64,000 bases of DNA from Bacillus thermozeamaize (GCA_002159075.1 LZRT01000094.1:62001-126000); one strand, 5' to 3'; shown: positions 1 through 9,131, numbered from the stretch's first letter. Translations and numbers: made by a program. Notes: a model not told the origin generated them from the sequence alone.

Positions 1-1
1 G

Positions 2-352
2 GCCGTCGTGCCGGCTGTACCATCGCCGGACGGCAAGTCCGGGGAGCCCTCCATGCGGGTGGAGCTGGCAGCGGCGATGAAAGAGCTTGGCAAGCGCGGC
101 GTGACCTCCGTCCTGGCGGAAGGCGGCGGCACGCTCAATTTTGCGCTGTTGGAGCGCCGGCTGGTAGATCAGGTGGTGGCCTTTATCGCGCCGAAATTGA
201 TCGGCGGCCGCCAGGCGCCGACACCCTTTGACGGCACGGGGTGGCCTGAGATGGCTGCGGCGGTGCGCCTGATGGATGTGCGAATGGAGCAGGTTGGCGA
301 GGATTTTTGCCTGATTGGAACACCTGTTTACACCCATGACGTGGCACCATAG
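2..352 (+). CDS. ribD: RibD C-terminal reductase domain (5' end outside window)
   Basis: This is the end of the bifunctional riboflavin enzyme RibD, which deaminates and then reduces the pyrimidine intermediate made from GTP. Only the last ~116 codons are present, so the deaminase domain lies upstream of the window. The reductase domain is recognisable by the segment VTSVLAEGGGTLNFALLE followed by VDQVVAFIAPKLIGG and a final EDFCLIG strand, as in RibD/RibG proteins. The reading frame is open to the first base, so no start is called. It is followed 35 bases later by ribE, consistent with a rib operon. An FMN riboswitch would be expected upstream but cannot be seen. Confidence 0.93.
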   Translation, partial: AVVPAVPSPDGKSGEPSMRVELAAAMKELGKRGVTSVLAEGGGTLNFALLERRLVDQVVAFIAPKLIGGRQAPTPFDGTGWPEMAAAVRLMDVRMEQVGEDFCLIGTPVYTHDVAP

Positions 353-387
353 GTTGCGCCATGGTTTTGAGGAAAGGGGGCGTGCGG

Positions 388-1044
388 ATGTTTACGGGAA
401 TTATTGAGGAGATCGGCAAGGTGACATCCATCCGGCGGCAGGGTTCCCAGGCCATGCAGCTGGCCATCGGCGCCAAAAAGGTGCTTGAGAAGGTGCAGCT
501 GGGCGACAGCATTGCCGTCAACGGCGTCTGCCTGACGGTCACCCGCTATGAGCCGGGGCAGTGGTTTGAGGTGGACGTGATGCCGGAGACGATGAAAAGC
601 ACCAATCTGGGCCAGTTGCAGCCGGGATCTCCCGTGAACCTGGAACGGGCGATGACGCCCGAAAGCCGTTTCGGAGGGCATTTCGTCAGCGGTCATGTGG
701 ACGCCACAGGCCGGGTGGTCCGCCGTGACGCGATCGCCAATGCGGTTCTTTTTGAATTTGCGGCGCCAGAATCGTTTCTCAAGCAACTGGTGCCCAAGGG
801 ATCGGTGGCGGTGGACGGCATCAGCCTGACCGTGGTGGATGTCAAGGCGGATCGTTTTGGCGTTTCGATCATCCCGCACACACTGGAGCAGACGATCCTC
901 CAGTTCAAACGGGTCGGTGACACGGTCAACCTGGAGGCGGACATGTTGGGCAAGTATGTCCGGCACTACTTGGAGCAAAGCGGTTACCTGGAAACGCGCC
1001 AGACATTGAGCCCGTCCTACCTGCAGGAGAAGGGGTTCTTGTGA
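388..1044 (+). CDS. ribE: Riboflavin synthase alpha subunit
   Basis: RibE dismutates two molecules of 6,7-dimethyl-8-ribityllumazine to riboflavin, working with RibH. The 218-residue protein has the usual two tandem lumazine-binding repeats: the N-terminal one starts MFTGIIEEIGKV and the second covers about residues 98-195, with GHFVSGHVDATG between them. I start at ATG 388 because it follows GAGGAAAGGGGG at 369-380 and gives the canonical MFTGI N-terminus; an ATG at 361 in the same frame lacks a ribosome binding site. It is second in the visible ribD-ribE-ribBA-ribH operon. Length and motifs are typical. Confidence 0.97.
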   Translation: MFTGIIEEIGKVTSIRRQGSQAMQLAIGAKKVLEKVQLGDSIAVNGVCLTVTRYEPGQWFEVDVMPETMKSTNLGQLQPGSPVNLERAMTPESRFGGHFVSGHVDATGRVVRRDAIANAVLFEFAAPESFLKQLVPKGSVAVDGISLTVVDVKADRFGVSIIPHTLEQTILQFKRVGDTVNLEADMLGKYVRHYLEQSGYLETRQTLSPSYLQEKGFL

Positions 1045-1077
1045 TTCGGTGCGCTTCGCGATGAAGGGGGGAACATC

Positions 1078-2280
1078 ATGAGCGGGATGCTGGATTCGAT
1101 TCCATCTGCGGTGGAGGCGTTGAAAGAGGGGCAAATCATCCTGGTCGTGGATGACGAAAACAGGGAGAATGAAGGGGATTTGGTGGCGCTGGCGGAGAAG
1201 GCGACACCAGAAGTGATCAACTTCATGATCACGCACGGCAAGGGGCTGGTTTGCACACCGATTACGGAAGAGCGAGCGGCTGAATTGCAATTGCCACCCA
1301 TGGTGGATCACAATACCGATCCGCATGGAACGGCCTTTACCATCTCCGTGGATCACCGTTCGACGACGACGGGCATTTCCGCCCACGAGCGGGCCGCGAC
1401 AATTCAGGCGCTCATCGACCCGTCCAGCAAGCCGAGCGATTTTCGCAGGCCGGGCCATGTTTTTCCGTTGATCGCCCGAAAAGGCGGGGTGTTGCGCCGG
1501 GCCGGCCACACGGAGGCAGCGGTGGATTTGGCCATTTTGGCGGGAAGTTACCCTGCCGGTGTGATTTGCGAGGTGGTGAAAGAGGACGGGACGATGGCCC
1601 GTTTGCCGGAATTGCTGGAAATGGCCAAGCGGCACGGATTGAAGATCATCTCGATTGCCGATCTGATTGAATACCGGAAACGCCGGGAGACACTGATCAA
1701 GCGGGAAGTGGAGGTGACGATCCCGACCGATTACGGGGACTTTCTGGCAGTCGGCTATTCGAATCGTGTCGATGACAAGGAACATCTGGCGCTTGTCAAG
1801 GGGGAGATCCATCCCGACGAGCCCGTTTTGGTCCGGGTCCACTCGGAGTGCCTGACGGGGGATGTGTTTGGTTCCCAGCGCTGTGACTGCGGGCCGCAGC
1901 TGCATGCCGCCCTGCGGCAGATCAGCGAGGCGGGGAGGGGCGTCCTGCTTTACATGCGGCAAGAAGGCCGTGGAATCGGTTTGCTGAACAAGCTGCGGGC
2001 ATACCAGTTGCAGGATCAGGGGCTGGACACAGTGGAGGCAAACGAAAAGCTGGGTTTTCCCGCTGATCTGAGGGATTACGGCATCGGCGCGCAGATCCTG
2101 CGCGATCTCGGCGTGCGGAAGATGCGCCTTTTGACGAACAACCCGAAAAAACTTCACGGGTTGCAAGGGTATGGCCTGGAAGTGGTGGAACAGGTGCCGA
2201 TCGAGATCCCGCCGACGGCAGCCAATTATCAGTACCTGAAGGCCAAGAAGTACAAGATGGGCCACCTGCTCCATTTGTAG
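1078..2280 (+). CDS. ribBA: Bifunctional 3,4-dihydroxy-2-butanone-4-phosphate synthase / GTP cyclohydrolase II
   Basis: This fused enzyme supplies both riboflavin precursors. Residues ~1-205 are the DHBP synthase domain (acidic metal-binding segment [10 protein letters not shown] near residue 23, then HTEAAVDLA). Residues ~206-400 are GTP cyclohydrolase II, with the zinc cysteines in [15 protein letters not shown] and the catalytic RQEGRGIGL motif. The length of 400 matches Bacillus RibBA. A GAAGGGGGG ribosome binding site precedes ATG 1078. It lies between ribE and ribH in one transcription unit. Confidence 0.97.
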   Translation: MSGMLDSIPSAVEALKEGQIILVVDDENRENEGDLVALAEKATPEVINFMITHGKGLVCTPITEERAAELQLPPMVDHNTDPHGTAFTISVDHRSTTTGISAHERAATIQALIDPSSKPSDFRRPGHVFPLIARKGGVLRRAGHTEAAVDLAILAGSYPAGVICEVVKEDGTMARLPELLEMAKRHGLKIISIADLIEYRKRRETLIKREVEVTIPTDYGDFLAVGYSNRVDDKEHLALVKGEIHPDEPVLVRVHSECLTGDVFGSQRCDCGPQLHAALRQISEAGRGVLLYMRQEGRGIGLLNKLRAYQLQDQGLDTVEANEKLGFPADLRDYGIGAQILRDLGVRKMRLLTNNPKKLHGLQGYGLEVVEQVPIEIPPTAANYQYLKAKKYKMGHLLHL

Positions 2281-2352
2281 ACTCACTTCATTTACAGACT
2301 TGCTTGTCGATGAGCGAGTACCGTTTCCGACGAATCAGGGGGTTGGAATGAG

Positions 2353-2820
2353 ATGGCAAAAGTATGGGAAGGCATGTTGACAGGCCAGGGGTTGCGGATC
2401 GGTATTGTCGTCAGCCGGTTCAACACGTTCATCACGGAAAAATTGCTGGAAGGGGCGCTGGATGCCTGCCGGCGTCATGGGGTATCGGAAGAGGATGTGG
2501 AGGTGGCCTGGGTTCCCGGTGCCTATGAAATTCCCTTTATGGCCCGGAAAATGGTCGAGAGTGGCCGCTTTGACGCAGTGGTGACGCTGGGGGCGGTGAT
2601 CCGTGGGGCGACACCGCACTTTGACTATGTGGCCAATGAGGTGGCCAAAGGGGTCGGCCATCTGGCGTTGAACGGCGAGGTTCCGGTGATCTTTGGCGTG
2701 CTGACCACGGACACGATTGAGCAAGCTGTCGAGCGGGCGGGAACGAAAGCCGGCAACAAAGGCTGGGATGCGGCGGTTTCGGCCATTGAGATGGCCAATC
2801 TCAACAGGCAGTTTGCGTGA
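2353..2820 (+). CDS. ribH: 6,7-dimethyl-8-ribityllumazine synthase
   Basis: RibH condenses the ribityl-aminouracil and dihydroxybutanone phosphate to lumazine and in Bacillus forms an icosahedral shell around RibE. The 155-residue protein shows the family landmarks: [10 protein letters not shown] at the N-terminus, [29 protein letters not shown] and the [20 protein letters not shown] segment with the phosphate-binding region. AGGGGGTTGGA at 2338 region precedes the ATG. It is the last gene of the rib operon; a strong terminator follows 40 bases after its stop. Confidence 0.97.
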   Translation: MAKVWEGMLTGQGLRIGIVVSRFNTFITEKLLEGALDACRRHGVSEEDVEVAWVPGAYEIPFMARKMVESGRFDAVVTLGAVIRGATPHFDYVANEVAKGVGHLALNGEVPVIFGVLTTDTIEQAVERAGTKAGNKGWDAAVSAIEMANLNRQFA

Positions 2821-2859
2821 ATTCAGGCTCATGTTGCATGCGTGCCTGCCGGAAGATGC

Positions 2860-2897
2860 GCCATCCCGAACCATGATGGTTCGGGATGGCTATTTTT
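2860..2897 (+). terminator. Intrinsic terminator of the rib operon
   Basis: A perfect 13-bp stem (2860-2872 with 2878-2890), 5-base loop, then TATTTTT. The stem's downstream edge touches the stop codon of the convergent lipoprotein gene, so it probably stops transcription from both sides. Confidence 0.93.
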
Positions 2898-3351
2898 CTG
2901 TCCATTCGACAGTGGCCGGTACCTCGTGAAGCTTTGCATCCGGGATGGAGAGGACAATCATCGGATAGGTGAGCACTTCGGCGACGATATCACCGGGGCC
3001 CGGTCCCTTGAGCTGGGCGATGACTTGCAACTGTTCCCCATTGTAAGTGATTTCCTTTATTTCGATGGCGTAGCCGGCTGACGGTTTTTCGCCGGCTGTA
3101 ACCACAAGGTACGTTTTGTCGTTTTCAGTCACCCAATAGGCACCGGCCGGCCGGGATTGCAACTCACCCAGTTTCTCCAGTTGTACGTCCTCCACTTTGA
3201 ATTCTACCGGGACGGACCCTGCCCCGTCTTCCTTGCCGCTGCTGCCCGAATTTGCGCTTGAAGTGCCGCAGGCGCTTAAGACCATGATCAAGCAGCCGAG
3301 AAGGAAAATCATGCGCATGGATGGGGAGGTCCGAAAGAACAGACGGGACAA
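2890..3351 (-). CDS. Lipoprotein with PrcB-like C-terminal domain
   Basis: A 153-residue predicted lipoprotein: hydrophobic leader with lipobox LSAC, a Gly/Ser-rich linker, then a domain with the segment VVTAGEKPSAGYAIEIKEI that resembles the PrcB C-terminal domain (a small beta domain often on secreted, protease-associated proteins). I choose a TTG start at 3351 because GGAGGTGG lies six bases upstream; an in-frame ATG at 3390 would put this strong site inside the gene and an ATG at 3318 has none. It is a single gene facing the rib operon, and its true ligand or partner is unknown. Confidence 0.72.
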   Translation of the reverse strand: MSRLFFRTSPSMRMIFLLGCLIMVLSACGTSSANSGSSGKEDGAGSVPVEFKVEDVQLEKLGELQSRPAGAYWVTENDKTYLVVTAGEKPSAGYAIEIKEITYNGEQLQVIAQLKGPGPGDIVAEVLTYPMIVLSIPDAKLHEVPATVEWTEK

Positions 3352-3386
3352 CGAAACCACCTCCGGAAGTCGTGATGGATAAAATT

Positions 3387-4472
3387 TCATTTAAAAATAA
3401 AGACGTTTTTTTGTGACAAGTGGTTTCGCCGTCCTTCCGGCGCGCCGGACAGAAACTCGCGAAAAGCTTGTTCGTAGCCCGAAACCATTTGCTCCAGCGT
3501 GAACATCTCTTCCACCCAGCGGCGGCAGTCCTGTCGCCGGAGGGTGGACAGCTTTCCGATCTGGCGGACTGCCTCGTCCACGCTGGAGACGACAAACCCG
3601 GTTTTCCCGTGTTGGACAACTTCCGGCACCGATCCGAGGCCAAAGCCGATGACCGGGGTTCCGCAGGCCATCGCTTCCGCCATCACGAGGCCAAACGGCT
3701 CAGGTGCCCGGACCAGATGCAACAAGGCGAGGGCGCCGCCCATCAGGCGGTTGCGTTCCACAGGTCCGACCTCTCCCACGAATTGGATCTGTTTGCCGTC
3801 AATCCAGGGACGGATTTTGGCCGAAAAAAACTCCTCTTGCCCTTGGGGCACAATGCCGGCGATGATTAACGGCAATCCGGATTTCCGCGCCACTTCAATG
3901 GCCAGGTCGGTTCCCTTGTCTGGGCAGATGCGGCCGATGAAAAGCAGGTATTCCCCTGTTTGCCCGACAAAGTCAAATTCCTCCAGGCGAATGCCGTTGT
4001 ATACGTTGGCGATGTAATTCAGCTCCGGACATCCCTGCCGCTCCGCGTGGCTGATGGAGATGTAGGGCAGTTCGGGATAGTGCCGGTATGCGACCCGGGA
4101 GTCAGCTTCCAACAAGGCTGCCCCGTGCAGCGTCGTGACCATCGGCGTGCGGATGAGACGCGCAAAGGGCAAGGGGAAGTAGTTCATGTGATTGTGGAGC
4201 AGATCCAGTTCGAGCTTGTCGGCCATCTCCAGCGCGTGGCCGATGTGGATCATCTCCCAGGGACGGGAGGGCCGTTCCGGATGCTCCCCCAGCGGCTCCG
4301 GGCAGACGGAGACCAGCTTGGCCCGGGTAGCGGAATCTCCGGTGGCGAAGAGATATACCTCATGTCCCCGTTCAACCAGGCCATCGGCAAGATTGGCGCA
4401 AACCTGTTCCCAGGGGCCGTATTTTCGCGGCGGCGTCCGCCAGGCGATGGGTGCCAGAATCCCGATACGCAA
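3387..4472 (-). CDS. GT4-family glycosyltransferase
   Basis: A 361-residue GT-B fold glycosyltransferase: N-terminal acceptor domain beginning LRIGILAPIAW, and C-terminal donor domain with LLFIGRICPDKGTDLAIEVA and the E-x7-E signature region EPFGLVMAEAMACGTPVIGF. A TTG start at 4472 is supported by GGAGGTGATC six bases upstream (a full anti-16S match); the longer GTG at 4484 would overlap that site. It is the last gene of a minus-strand sugar operon (nucleotidyltransferase, GT4, glycosidase-like, ManA, this gene). The donor sugar cannot be read from sequence; the neighbourhood makes a mannose nucleotide plausible. Confidence 0.85.
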   Translation of the reverse strand: MRIGILAPIAWRTPPRKYGPWEQVCANLADGLVERGHEVYLFATGDSATRAKLVSVCPEPLGEHPERPSRPWEMIHIGHALEMADKLELDLLHNHMNYFPLPFARLIRTPMVTTLHGAALLEADSRVAYRHYPELPYISISHAERQGCPELNYIANVYNGIRLEEFDFVGQTGEYLLFIGRICPDKGTDLAIEVARKSGLPLIIAGIVPQGQEEFFSAKIRPWIDGKQIQFVGEVGPVERNRLMGGALALLHLVRAPEPFGLVMAEAMACGTPVIGFGLGSVPEVVQHGKTGFVVSSVDEAVRQIGKLSTLRRQDCRRWVEEMFTLEQMVSGYEQAFREFLSGAPEGRRNHLSQKNVFIFK

Positions 4473-4504
4473 CGGTTCGATCACCTCCGCAGGATTGGTT
4501 TTAG

Positions 4505-5461
4505 CTAGTGTTTCGTGTCCGGTACAAAGGTGGCAATAGCCTGGAACGAACCGTGGAAATGTTGAAAGGAGATGGCGCCGGGAACGAGAAGATGATCTCC
4601 TTTTTGCAACGGGAAGATTTGCTCATCGATGCGCAGTTCGCCTTCTCCCTCAAGGATGCTGACGGTATAAAACGGTCCATGCGAGACAAAGGAAAGTTCA
4701 TCTGACACGTCCCAGTGTTCCACCTGGAAATGGGGCCCTGACGGAAAGGAGGTGGCGATGCCTTTTTTCAGCACCTTGTTTGGCTGCAAGCTGGGGGAAG
4801 GTATCCGAATGACCTGCATCGCTTTCTCCAGGTGCAGTTCTCGCGGCTGGCCGTTTTTGTCCAGACGGCCGTAGTCATAGAGCCGGTATGTGACATCGGA
4901 GCTTTGTTGCACTTCCAGCACCCGCACGCCTTGGCACAGGGCGTGTACCGTCCCTGCGGGCACATAGATGAAATCCCCCTTTTCGACGGGGACATGGCGC
5001 AACAGTTCCTCCCACCGGCCTTCCCGGATCATCGCCTCCAGCTCTTCTTGCCGGCGCGCTGTGTGCCCGTAGACGATCTTCGCGCCGGGTTCGGCGTCCA
5101 GGACATACCAGCATTCCGTTTTGCCCATCGGTTCGCCTTCCAGCACCCTGGCCCAATGATCGTCCGGATGAACCTGAATGGACAGATCTTGCGCCGCGTC
5201 GATCATTTTGACCAGGATCGGGAAGGGCGTGCCTGGCTTGGTGCCGAACCATTCCGGGAAGGCATGCCAGACTTCATCCAGTGTCTTGCCAGACAGGGGG
5301 CCGTTGGCAATCCGGCTGCAGCCGTGGGGATGCGCAGAGATGGCCCAGCATTCGCCAATCGCCTCCCCATTGAGCGGATAGCCGAACGTCTCGCGAAGCC
5401 AGGTTCCACCCCAGATGCGTTCCTTGAAAACCGGTTGCAATAAAAGCGGATATGGCTGCAT
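4505..5461 (-). CDS. manA: Mannose-6-phosphate isomerase, class I
   Basis: ManA interconverts fructose-6-phosphate and mannose-6-phosphate in the cytoplasm and so feeds GDP-mannose synthesis or mannose use. The 318-residue length fits the short Bacillus type. Zinc-ligand regions are visible: SIQVHPDDHWA, GKTECWYVLDAEPGAKIVYG and YVPAGTVHAL, followed by a second cupin half. AAGGGGGG precedes ATG 5461. It is co-directional with two GT4 enzymes and a sugar nucleotidyltransferase, suggesting it provides the sugar for a glycan or a glycosylated compatible solute. Confidence 0.95.
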   Translation of the reverse strand: MQPYPLLLQPVFKERIWGGTWLRETFGYPLNGEAIGECWAISAHPHGCSRIANGPLSGKTLDEVWHAFPEWFGTKPGTPFPILVKMIDAAQDLSIQVHPDDHWARVLEGEPMGKTECWYVLDAEPGAKIVYGHTARRQEELEAMIREGRWEELLRHVPVEKGDFIYVPAGTVHALCQGVRVLEVQQSSDVTYRLYDYGRLDKNGQPRELHLEKAMQVIRIPSPSLQPNKVLKKGIATSFPSGPHFQVEHWDVSDELSFVSHGPFYTVSILEGEGELRIDEQIFPLQKGDHLLVPGAISFQHFHGSFQAIATFVPDTKH

Positions 5462-5497
5462 CGGTATCCCCCCTTGTTCTCGTCAACTTTCTGTGGA

Positions 5498-6631
5498 CTA
5501 ACGAGGGATGATTTCCATCACCCTGCTTTCAATCAACACGGTTTCCGCCGTGGCTTCGATATTGTAAGAATGCCCTTCCTGTGACTGGATCATGTGCTCG
5601 CAAAAGATTCGCTCTGTGAGGAGGAAGGAGAGGGTGGATTCCGCGCCTGCGTTCGGGTTGGGGCCGTCAGGGTTTAACCCGTCCAGTCCCGCTCCCTCTT
5701 CCGGCAAGCACATCATCTTGCCGAGGCGGTTCTCGCCGTAAAACCATTGCCGGCACCGCTTGAGCACGTCACCGTATTCAGGATTGCCGCTGATTTCGTA
5801 CGCCTTGGCGGCAGCCAGTGCCAGCTTCAGGACATCGACCGGCTGCTGGTCCCACTCGCTGCGGGATGCCTTGGTGCACCAGCCCCGGTTTCCGACGGGC
5901 TGGATAAATAAGTGAACGGGATGACGCATCTTTGTCAGCAGGAAATCCAGCGAATCCATTCCGATCTGGAGAACCTTTTTGTTTTGCAGGTAATGCCCGC
6001 TGGCAAGCAGTGCCCAGGGAAGGAGGCCGTTGCTGTAGGTCATTGCGGGTTCAAACCAGTTCCATCCCGGACTGGCCGATTGTTCGTACATGGATACCAG
6101 TTTGCCGGAGAGTTGTTCAATGAGCGGCTCCAGCTGATCCCGGGCTTTTGGGGCTTGGCCGGCATACAGGACACAGGCGGCGAGCGCGTAAGCGCATCCC
6201 CGCGGGTAGGCCAGTTGGGCGGCTTGAGGAAGCGCCTTCCAGAACATTTGTTGGGCAAGCTGGCGGTGCGCTTCCTGTGGGGCGTGGAAAGAGGCAAAGG
6301 CAAGAGCCCACATGGCGCGGCCCAGGCAGTCGTCGGATGGTTCTTCCGGTTCCCGCTTTCGCGTATAGTCGATGTTGTTATAGAAATGGCCGTTTTCCAG
6401 CTGGTTCCAATGGAGAAATGCCAGGTACGTTTCAGCCAGCCGGTTCAATCGTTCGGCCAGGGGCCCTTGCGGCAGCAGCTTTAACCACCAGAGGACGCAC
6501 CACAGCCCCCGGGCATTGTCATCGGTGGTGTATCCTTCCTGACGCCGCGGGATCAGGTGATTGGCATGTTCCAGCAATCCAACATCGTCGCTCAGGCGGA
6601 ACAGATGACGGAAACTCACCCGTTGGATCAT
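5498..6631 (-). CDS. Six-hairpin glycosidase-like protein
   Basis: A 377-residue soluble protein with the alternating helical pattern of an (alpha/alpha)6 barrel: repeated Trp-rich helices such as GYTTDDNARGLWCVLWWL, DDCLGRAMWALAFASFH and NRGWCTKASRSEWDQQPVD. Proteins of this kind are found beside or fused to GT4 enzymes in other bacteria. Candidate acidic residues are the DDN near residue 38 and the DDC near residue 100. It starts just after the GT4 gene's stop (TAACAATG junction), so they are likely translated together. Activity (hydrolase, phosphorylase or non-catalytic) is unknown. Confidence 0.6.
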   Translation of the reverse strand: MIQRVSFRHLFRLSDDVGLLEHANHLIPRRQEGYTTDDNARGLWCVLWWLKLLPQGPLAERLNRLAETYLAFLHWNQLENGHFYNNIDYTRKREPEEPSDDCLGRAMWALAFASFHAPQEAHRQLAQQMFWKALPQAAQLAYPRGCAYALAACVLYAGQAPKARDQLEPLIEQLSGKLVSMYEQSASPGWNWFEPAMTYSNGLLPWALLASGHYLQNKKVLQIGMDSLDFLLTKMRHPVHLFIQPVGNRGWCTKASRSEWDQQPVDVLKLALAAAKAYEISGNPEYGDVLKRCRQWFYGENRLGKMMCLPEEGAGLDGLNPDGPNPNAGAESTLSFLLTERIFCEHMIQSQEGHSYNIEATAETVLIESRVMEIIPR

Positions 6632-6633
6632 TG

Positions 6634-7782
6634 TTACTTCACCACCTTCGAACCCGTCATTTTGAGACAGACGTGATAAAATTTGCGGCCGACCGCATGC
6701 CAGCTCATCTCGCGTCCCAGCCCCTGCATCGCTTGTTCATAGCGGGCCAGTGTCTCCCGATCGCCCAGCAAACGGATCAGTTGTTGCCGCCACAAACCGG
6801 GCTGGTCGTAAGGAAGGAGCAGTTCGGGATAATCATGCAACAGATCACGGGCATGCGCATAAGGTGTGGAGAGGATGGGCCGTCCCAGACCGACGGCGTA
6901 GGCCAGGGTACCACTGGTGATCTGTTGCATGCCCGGATAGGGGGTCACATACAGATCACAGGCGACCAGCAACTCGCTCAATTTTTCCTCCGACAGATAC
7001 CGGTTGACAAAGCGGACGTGTTCCTCCAGGTGATTTCGGGCTACCCAGTCTTCCAATTCTTCCCGGTAACGCTCACCGATCTGTTTTTTGATTTCCGGGT
7101 GTGTTTGTCCGGCGATGACATAGAGCAGATCAGGCACCTCTGCAATCACATCGGGTAGGATCTGGAGCAACATCTCGATCCCTTTCCCGGGACTCAGAAG
7201 GCCAAAGGTCATCATCACCCTGCGATTGTCCAGGCCGTGATGTTTCCGGATGGTCTCCCTTGGCAAGGCTGGAGGTTTGGGAGCGCCATGCGGCAGGAAG
7301 ACGATCTTGTCCGGGTGGATCGGATAATGATTGGTCAGGTAAGAAACCGCCAGTCGGTTCATGACCATCACCCGGTCACTGTAACGGATGATCTCCGCCT
7401 GCACGCTTTTGTAGGGTTCCTGAGGTTGTTCAAAGACGGTGTGAAACGTGGTGATGACCGGCTTGTTCAGCAAGCGGAGGAAGGAGACGATGTATCGTCC
7501 GGCCTCGCCGCCAAAGATGCCGAACTCATGTTGCAAACTGATGACATCGATATCACTGTCGTTGATCCATTCAGCCAGCCGCACATAATCTTCTAGACGG
7601 TGTTTGAGCAGTGTTCGAACATTCCGTGGGGTTTCGGTGTCGCTGTCTGGAAGGATGGAGGCTACCGGAAGCGTCTCGTCAGACAGGTGATGCGCCTCCA
7701 TGATCCCCTGCCGCAGATGATGGGTGAAGGTGGCGATGCCGCAACGTGTGGGAGGATAAGTACCGATAAATAAAAGTTTCAT
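6634..7782 (-). CDS. GT4-family glycosyltransferase
   Basis: A 382-residue GT-B glycosyltransferase beginning MKLLFIGTYPPTRCGIATF; the glycine/PPxxGGIA-type N-terminal motif and the later TFGLLSPGKGIEMLLQ donor-domain start are characteristic. The C-terminal region LYVTPYPGMQQITSGTLAYA replaces the commoner E-x7-E, as in some mannosyl/glucosyltransferases of this family. Its ATG overlaps the stop of the upstream nucleotidyltransferase (ATGA, 7779-7782), and the glycosidase-like gene follows three bases after its stop, indicating coupled expression. Confidence 0.83.
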   Translation of the reverse strand: MKLLFIGTYPPTRCGIATFTHHLRQGIMEAHHLSDETLPVASILPDSDTETPRNVRTLLKHRLEDYVRLAEWINDSDIDVISLQHEFGIFGGEAGRYIVSFLRLLNKPVITTFHTVFEQPQEPYKSVQAEIIRYSDRVMVMNRLAVSYLTNHYPIHPDKIVFLPHGAPKPPALPRETIRKHHGLDNRRVMMTFGLLSPGKGIEMLLQILPDVIAEVPDLLYVIAGQTHPEIKKQIGERYREELEDWVARNHLEEHVRFVNRYLSEEKLSELLVACDLYVTPYPGMQQITSGTLAYAVGLGRPILSTPYAHARDLLHDYPELLLPYDQPGLWRQQLIRLLGDRETLARYEQAMQGLGREMSWHAVGRKFYHVCLKMTGSKVVK

Positions 7783-8855
7783 GCTTTTGCCACCGCCATT
7801 TTTCCGGATTTTTGCAGATGCCGCCGATCCATCTTCAGCTTGATGACAGCTCCGTGCATCATTTGGTCTGCCCCGGTCAGCAGGTGATCACAGAGGATGC
7901 AGTCCACCACATACGATCCGGATGCGATGGAGGTGCTTTCCCAGATGATCGAACGGGAACAGCTCGATCCTTTTCCAATCCGGCTGTGATTCCCGATGAC
8001 CGCGTACGGTCCGATGGTACTGTTGTCTTCGAGCACGACATGATCGCCGATCAGGACGGGCGGAACCAGGATGACTCCCTTGCCGATTTGTACATTTTTC
8101 CCCAGGTAAACACCTTGTTTCTGGCGCGTGGCAGGCAATTGGAGAGGCACCTTGCCGTCCAGGATATCCCAGTGGGCCTGACGGTATCTTTCTGTCGTGC
8201 CCATGTCCATCCAATATCCTTCGATGACGGTGCCGTAAACGCCTGCTCCCTGCTCGATGAGCAGCGGGAAGGTTTCGCGCTCGATGGAGACTTCTTGGTT
8301 GGCAGGGATGAATTCCAGCACCTCTTTTTTCATGACATAAATTCCCGCGTTGATGAGATTGGAAGGAGCCTGATCACGCGGAGGCTTTTCGACAAAGCGT
8401 GTAATCTTTCCATCCAAAGTCAGTTCGACAACCCCATACGCAGAAGGATCTTCAACCCGTGTCAAACCGATCGTCACAGCTCCTCCATGACTGCGATGGA
8501 ATTCCAGAAGGGGCAGGAGGGGAGCCATTTGCACCACATCGGCATTAATGACGAGAAACTGGTCACTCAGCATGGGTTCAGCATTTTTGATGGCGCCTGC
8601 TGTTCCGAGAAGCTGCTTCTCAACGGCATACTGGATCTCCACCCCTAACCGGCTTCCATCGCCAAAATGCCGCTGGATCACCTCGGGATAGTGCTTGACG
8701 GCGATCACAAACTGTTCGATCCCTTCCTGCTTGAGGTGCAGGATCAGGTGTTCCAGCCAGGGGCGATTCCCCAGAGGAGCCATTGGTTTGGGCAAGTCTT
8801 CCGTCAGCGGGCGAAGACGTGTGCCAAGACCACCAGCCAACAACAATGCCTTCAC
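7779..8855 (-). CDS. Sugar nucleotidyltransferase (mannose-1-phosphate guanylyltransferase-like)
   Basis: Makes an NDP-sugar from a sugar-1-phosphate. The N-terminal Rossmann-like domain has the signature LAGGLGTRLRPLTEDLPKPM and the metal-binding NADV; the C-terminal ~100 residues carry left-handed beta-helix hexapeptides (VQIGKGVILVPPVLIGDHV). The GTG start at 8855 follows AAGGAGGG by 8 bases; the longer ATG at 8918 has none. It heads the glycan operon, so its product probably feeds the two GT4 enzymes. With manA in the same operon GDP-mannose is the likeliest product, but a glucose nucleotide cannot be excluded and no phosphomannomutase gene is seen here. Confidence 0.85.
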   Translation of the reverse strand: MKALLLAGGLGTRLRPLTEDLPKPMAPLGNRPWLEHLILHLKQEGIEQFVIAVKHYPEVIQRHFGDGSRLGVEIQYAVEKQLLGTAGAIKNAEPMLSDQFLVINADVVQMAPLLPLLEFHRSHGGAVTIGLTRVEDPSAYGVVELTLDGKITRFVEKPPRDQAPSNLINAGIYVMKKEVLEFIPANQEVSIERETFPLLIEQGAGVYGTVIEGYWMDMGTTERYRQAHWDILDGKVPLQLPATRQKQGVYLGKNVQIGKGVILVPPVLIGDHVVLEDNSTIGPYAVIGNHSRIGKGSSCSRSIIWESTSIASGSYVVDCILCDHLLTGADQMMHGAVIKLKMDRRHLQKSGKMAVAKA

Positions 8856-8888
8856 GATACGATCCCTCCTTGCGAAAATGGGTTGCTG

Positions 8889-9131
8889 TATAAATGTTCT
8901 AGAAATAGCAGCAAACAAGAAACGAGAGTGCTAAAATGTCAGACACTTAAAAAAGAGTAAAGAAAAAAGAAGTTATCCAATCTCTATCTCAACAAAGAAG
9001 GGCCTTGCTGACGCGTTCGTTTCGGGTCCCATTCTTCGTAGAAAACAGCAATTGAAACAACTTCTTTTTCCTACTCTTTAGGATTTATATGTCAGGTAAA
9101 ACTTTAACATGCTGCTACTTCTAGCCTTATA
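8889..9131. repeat. 243-bp near-palindromic intergenic element
   Basis: Three blocks on the left recur in the same order, inverted, on the right: TATAAA (8889) against CTTATA (9126); a 15-mer at 8899-8913 against its complement at 9110-9124 with one mismatch; and a 23-base A-rich block at 8952-8974 against a 21-base block at 9059-9079. The central ~85 bases contain a further weak hairpin (AAGAAGGG with CCCATTCTT). It lies in the leader of the minus-strand glycan operon. It could be a MITE-like element, two inverted copies of a promoter/regulatory repeat, or a structured leader. Confidence 0.6.

Noticed and set aside
328-2286. A 652-codon open frame antisense to ribE and ribBA
   Set aside because: It is the shadow of two unmistakable riboflavin genes; composition is low-complexity His/Arg-rich and no family or ribosome site fits.
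2281-2352. A regulatory RNA between ribBA and ribH
   Set aside because: The 72-base gap shows no stable fold or conserved FMN-riboswitch blocks; such an element would be expected before ribD, outside the window.
6148-7158. A 336-codon plus-strand frame inside the glycan operon
   Set aside because: It crosses the boundary of two real minus-strand genes and has Gly/Arg-rich shadow composition.
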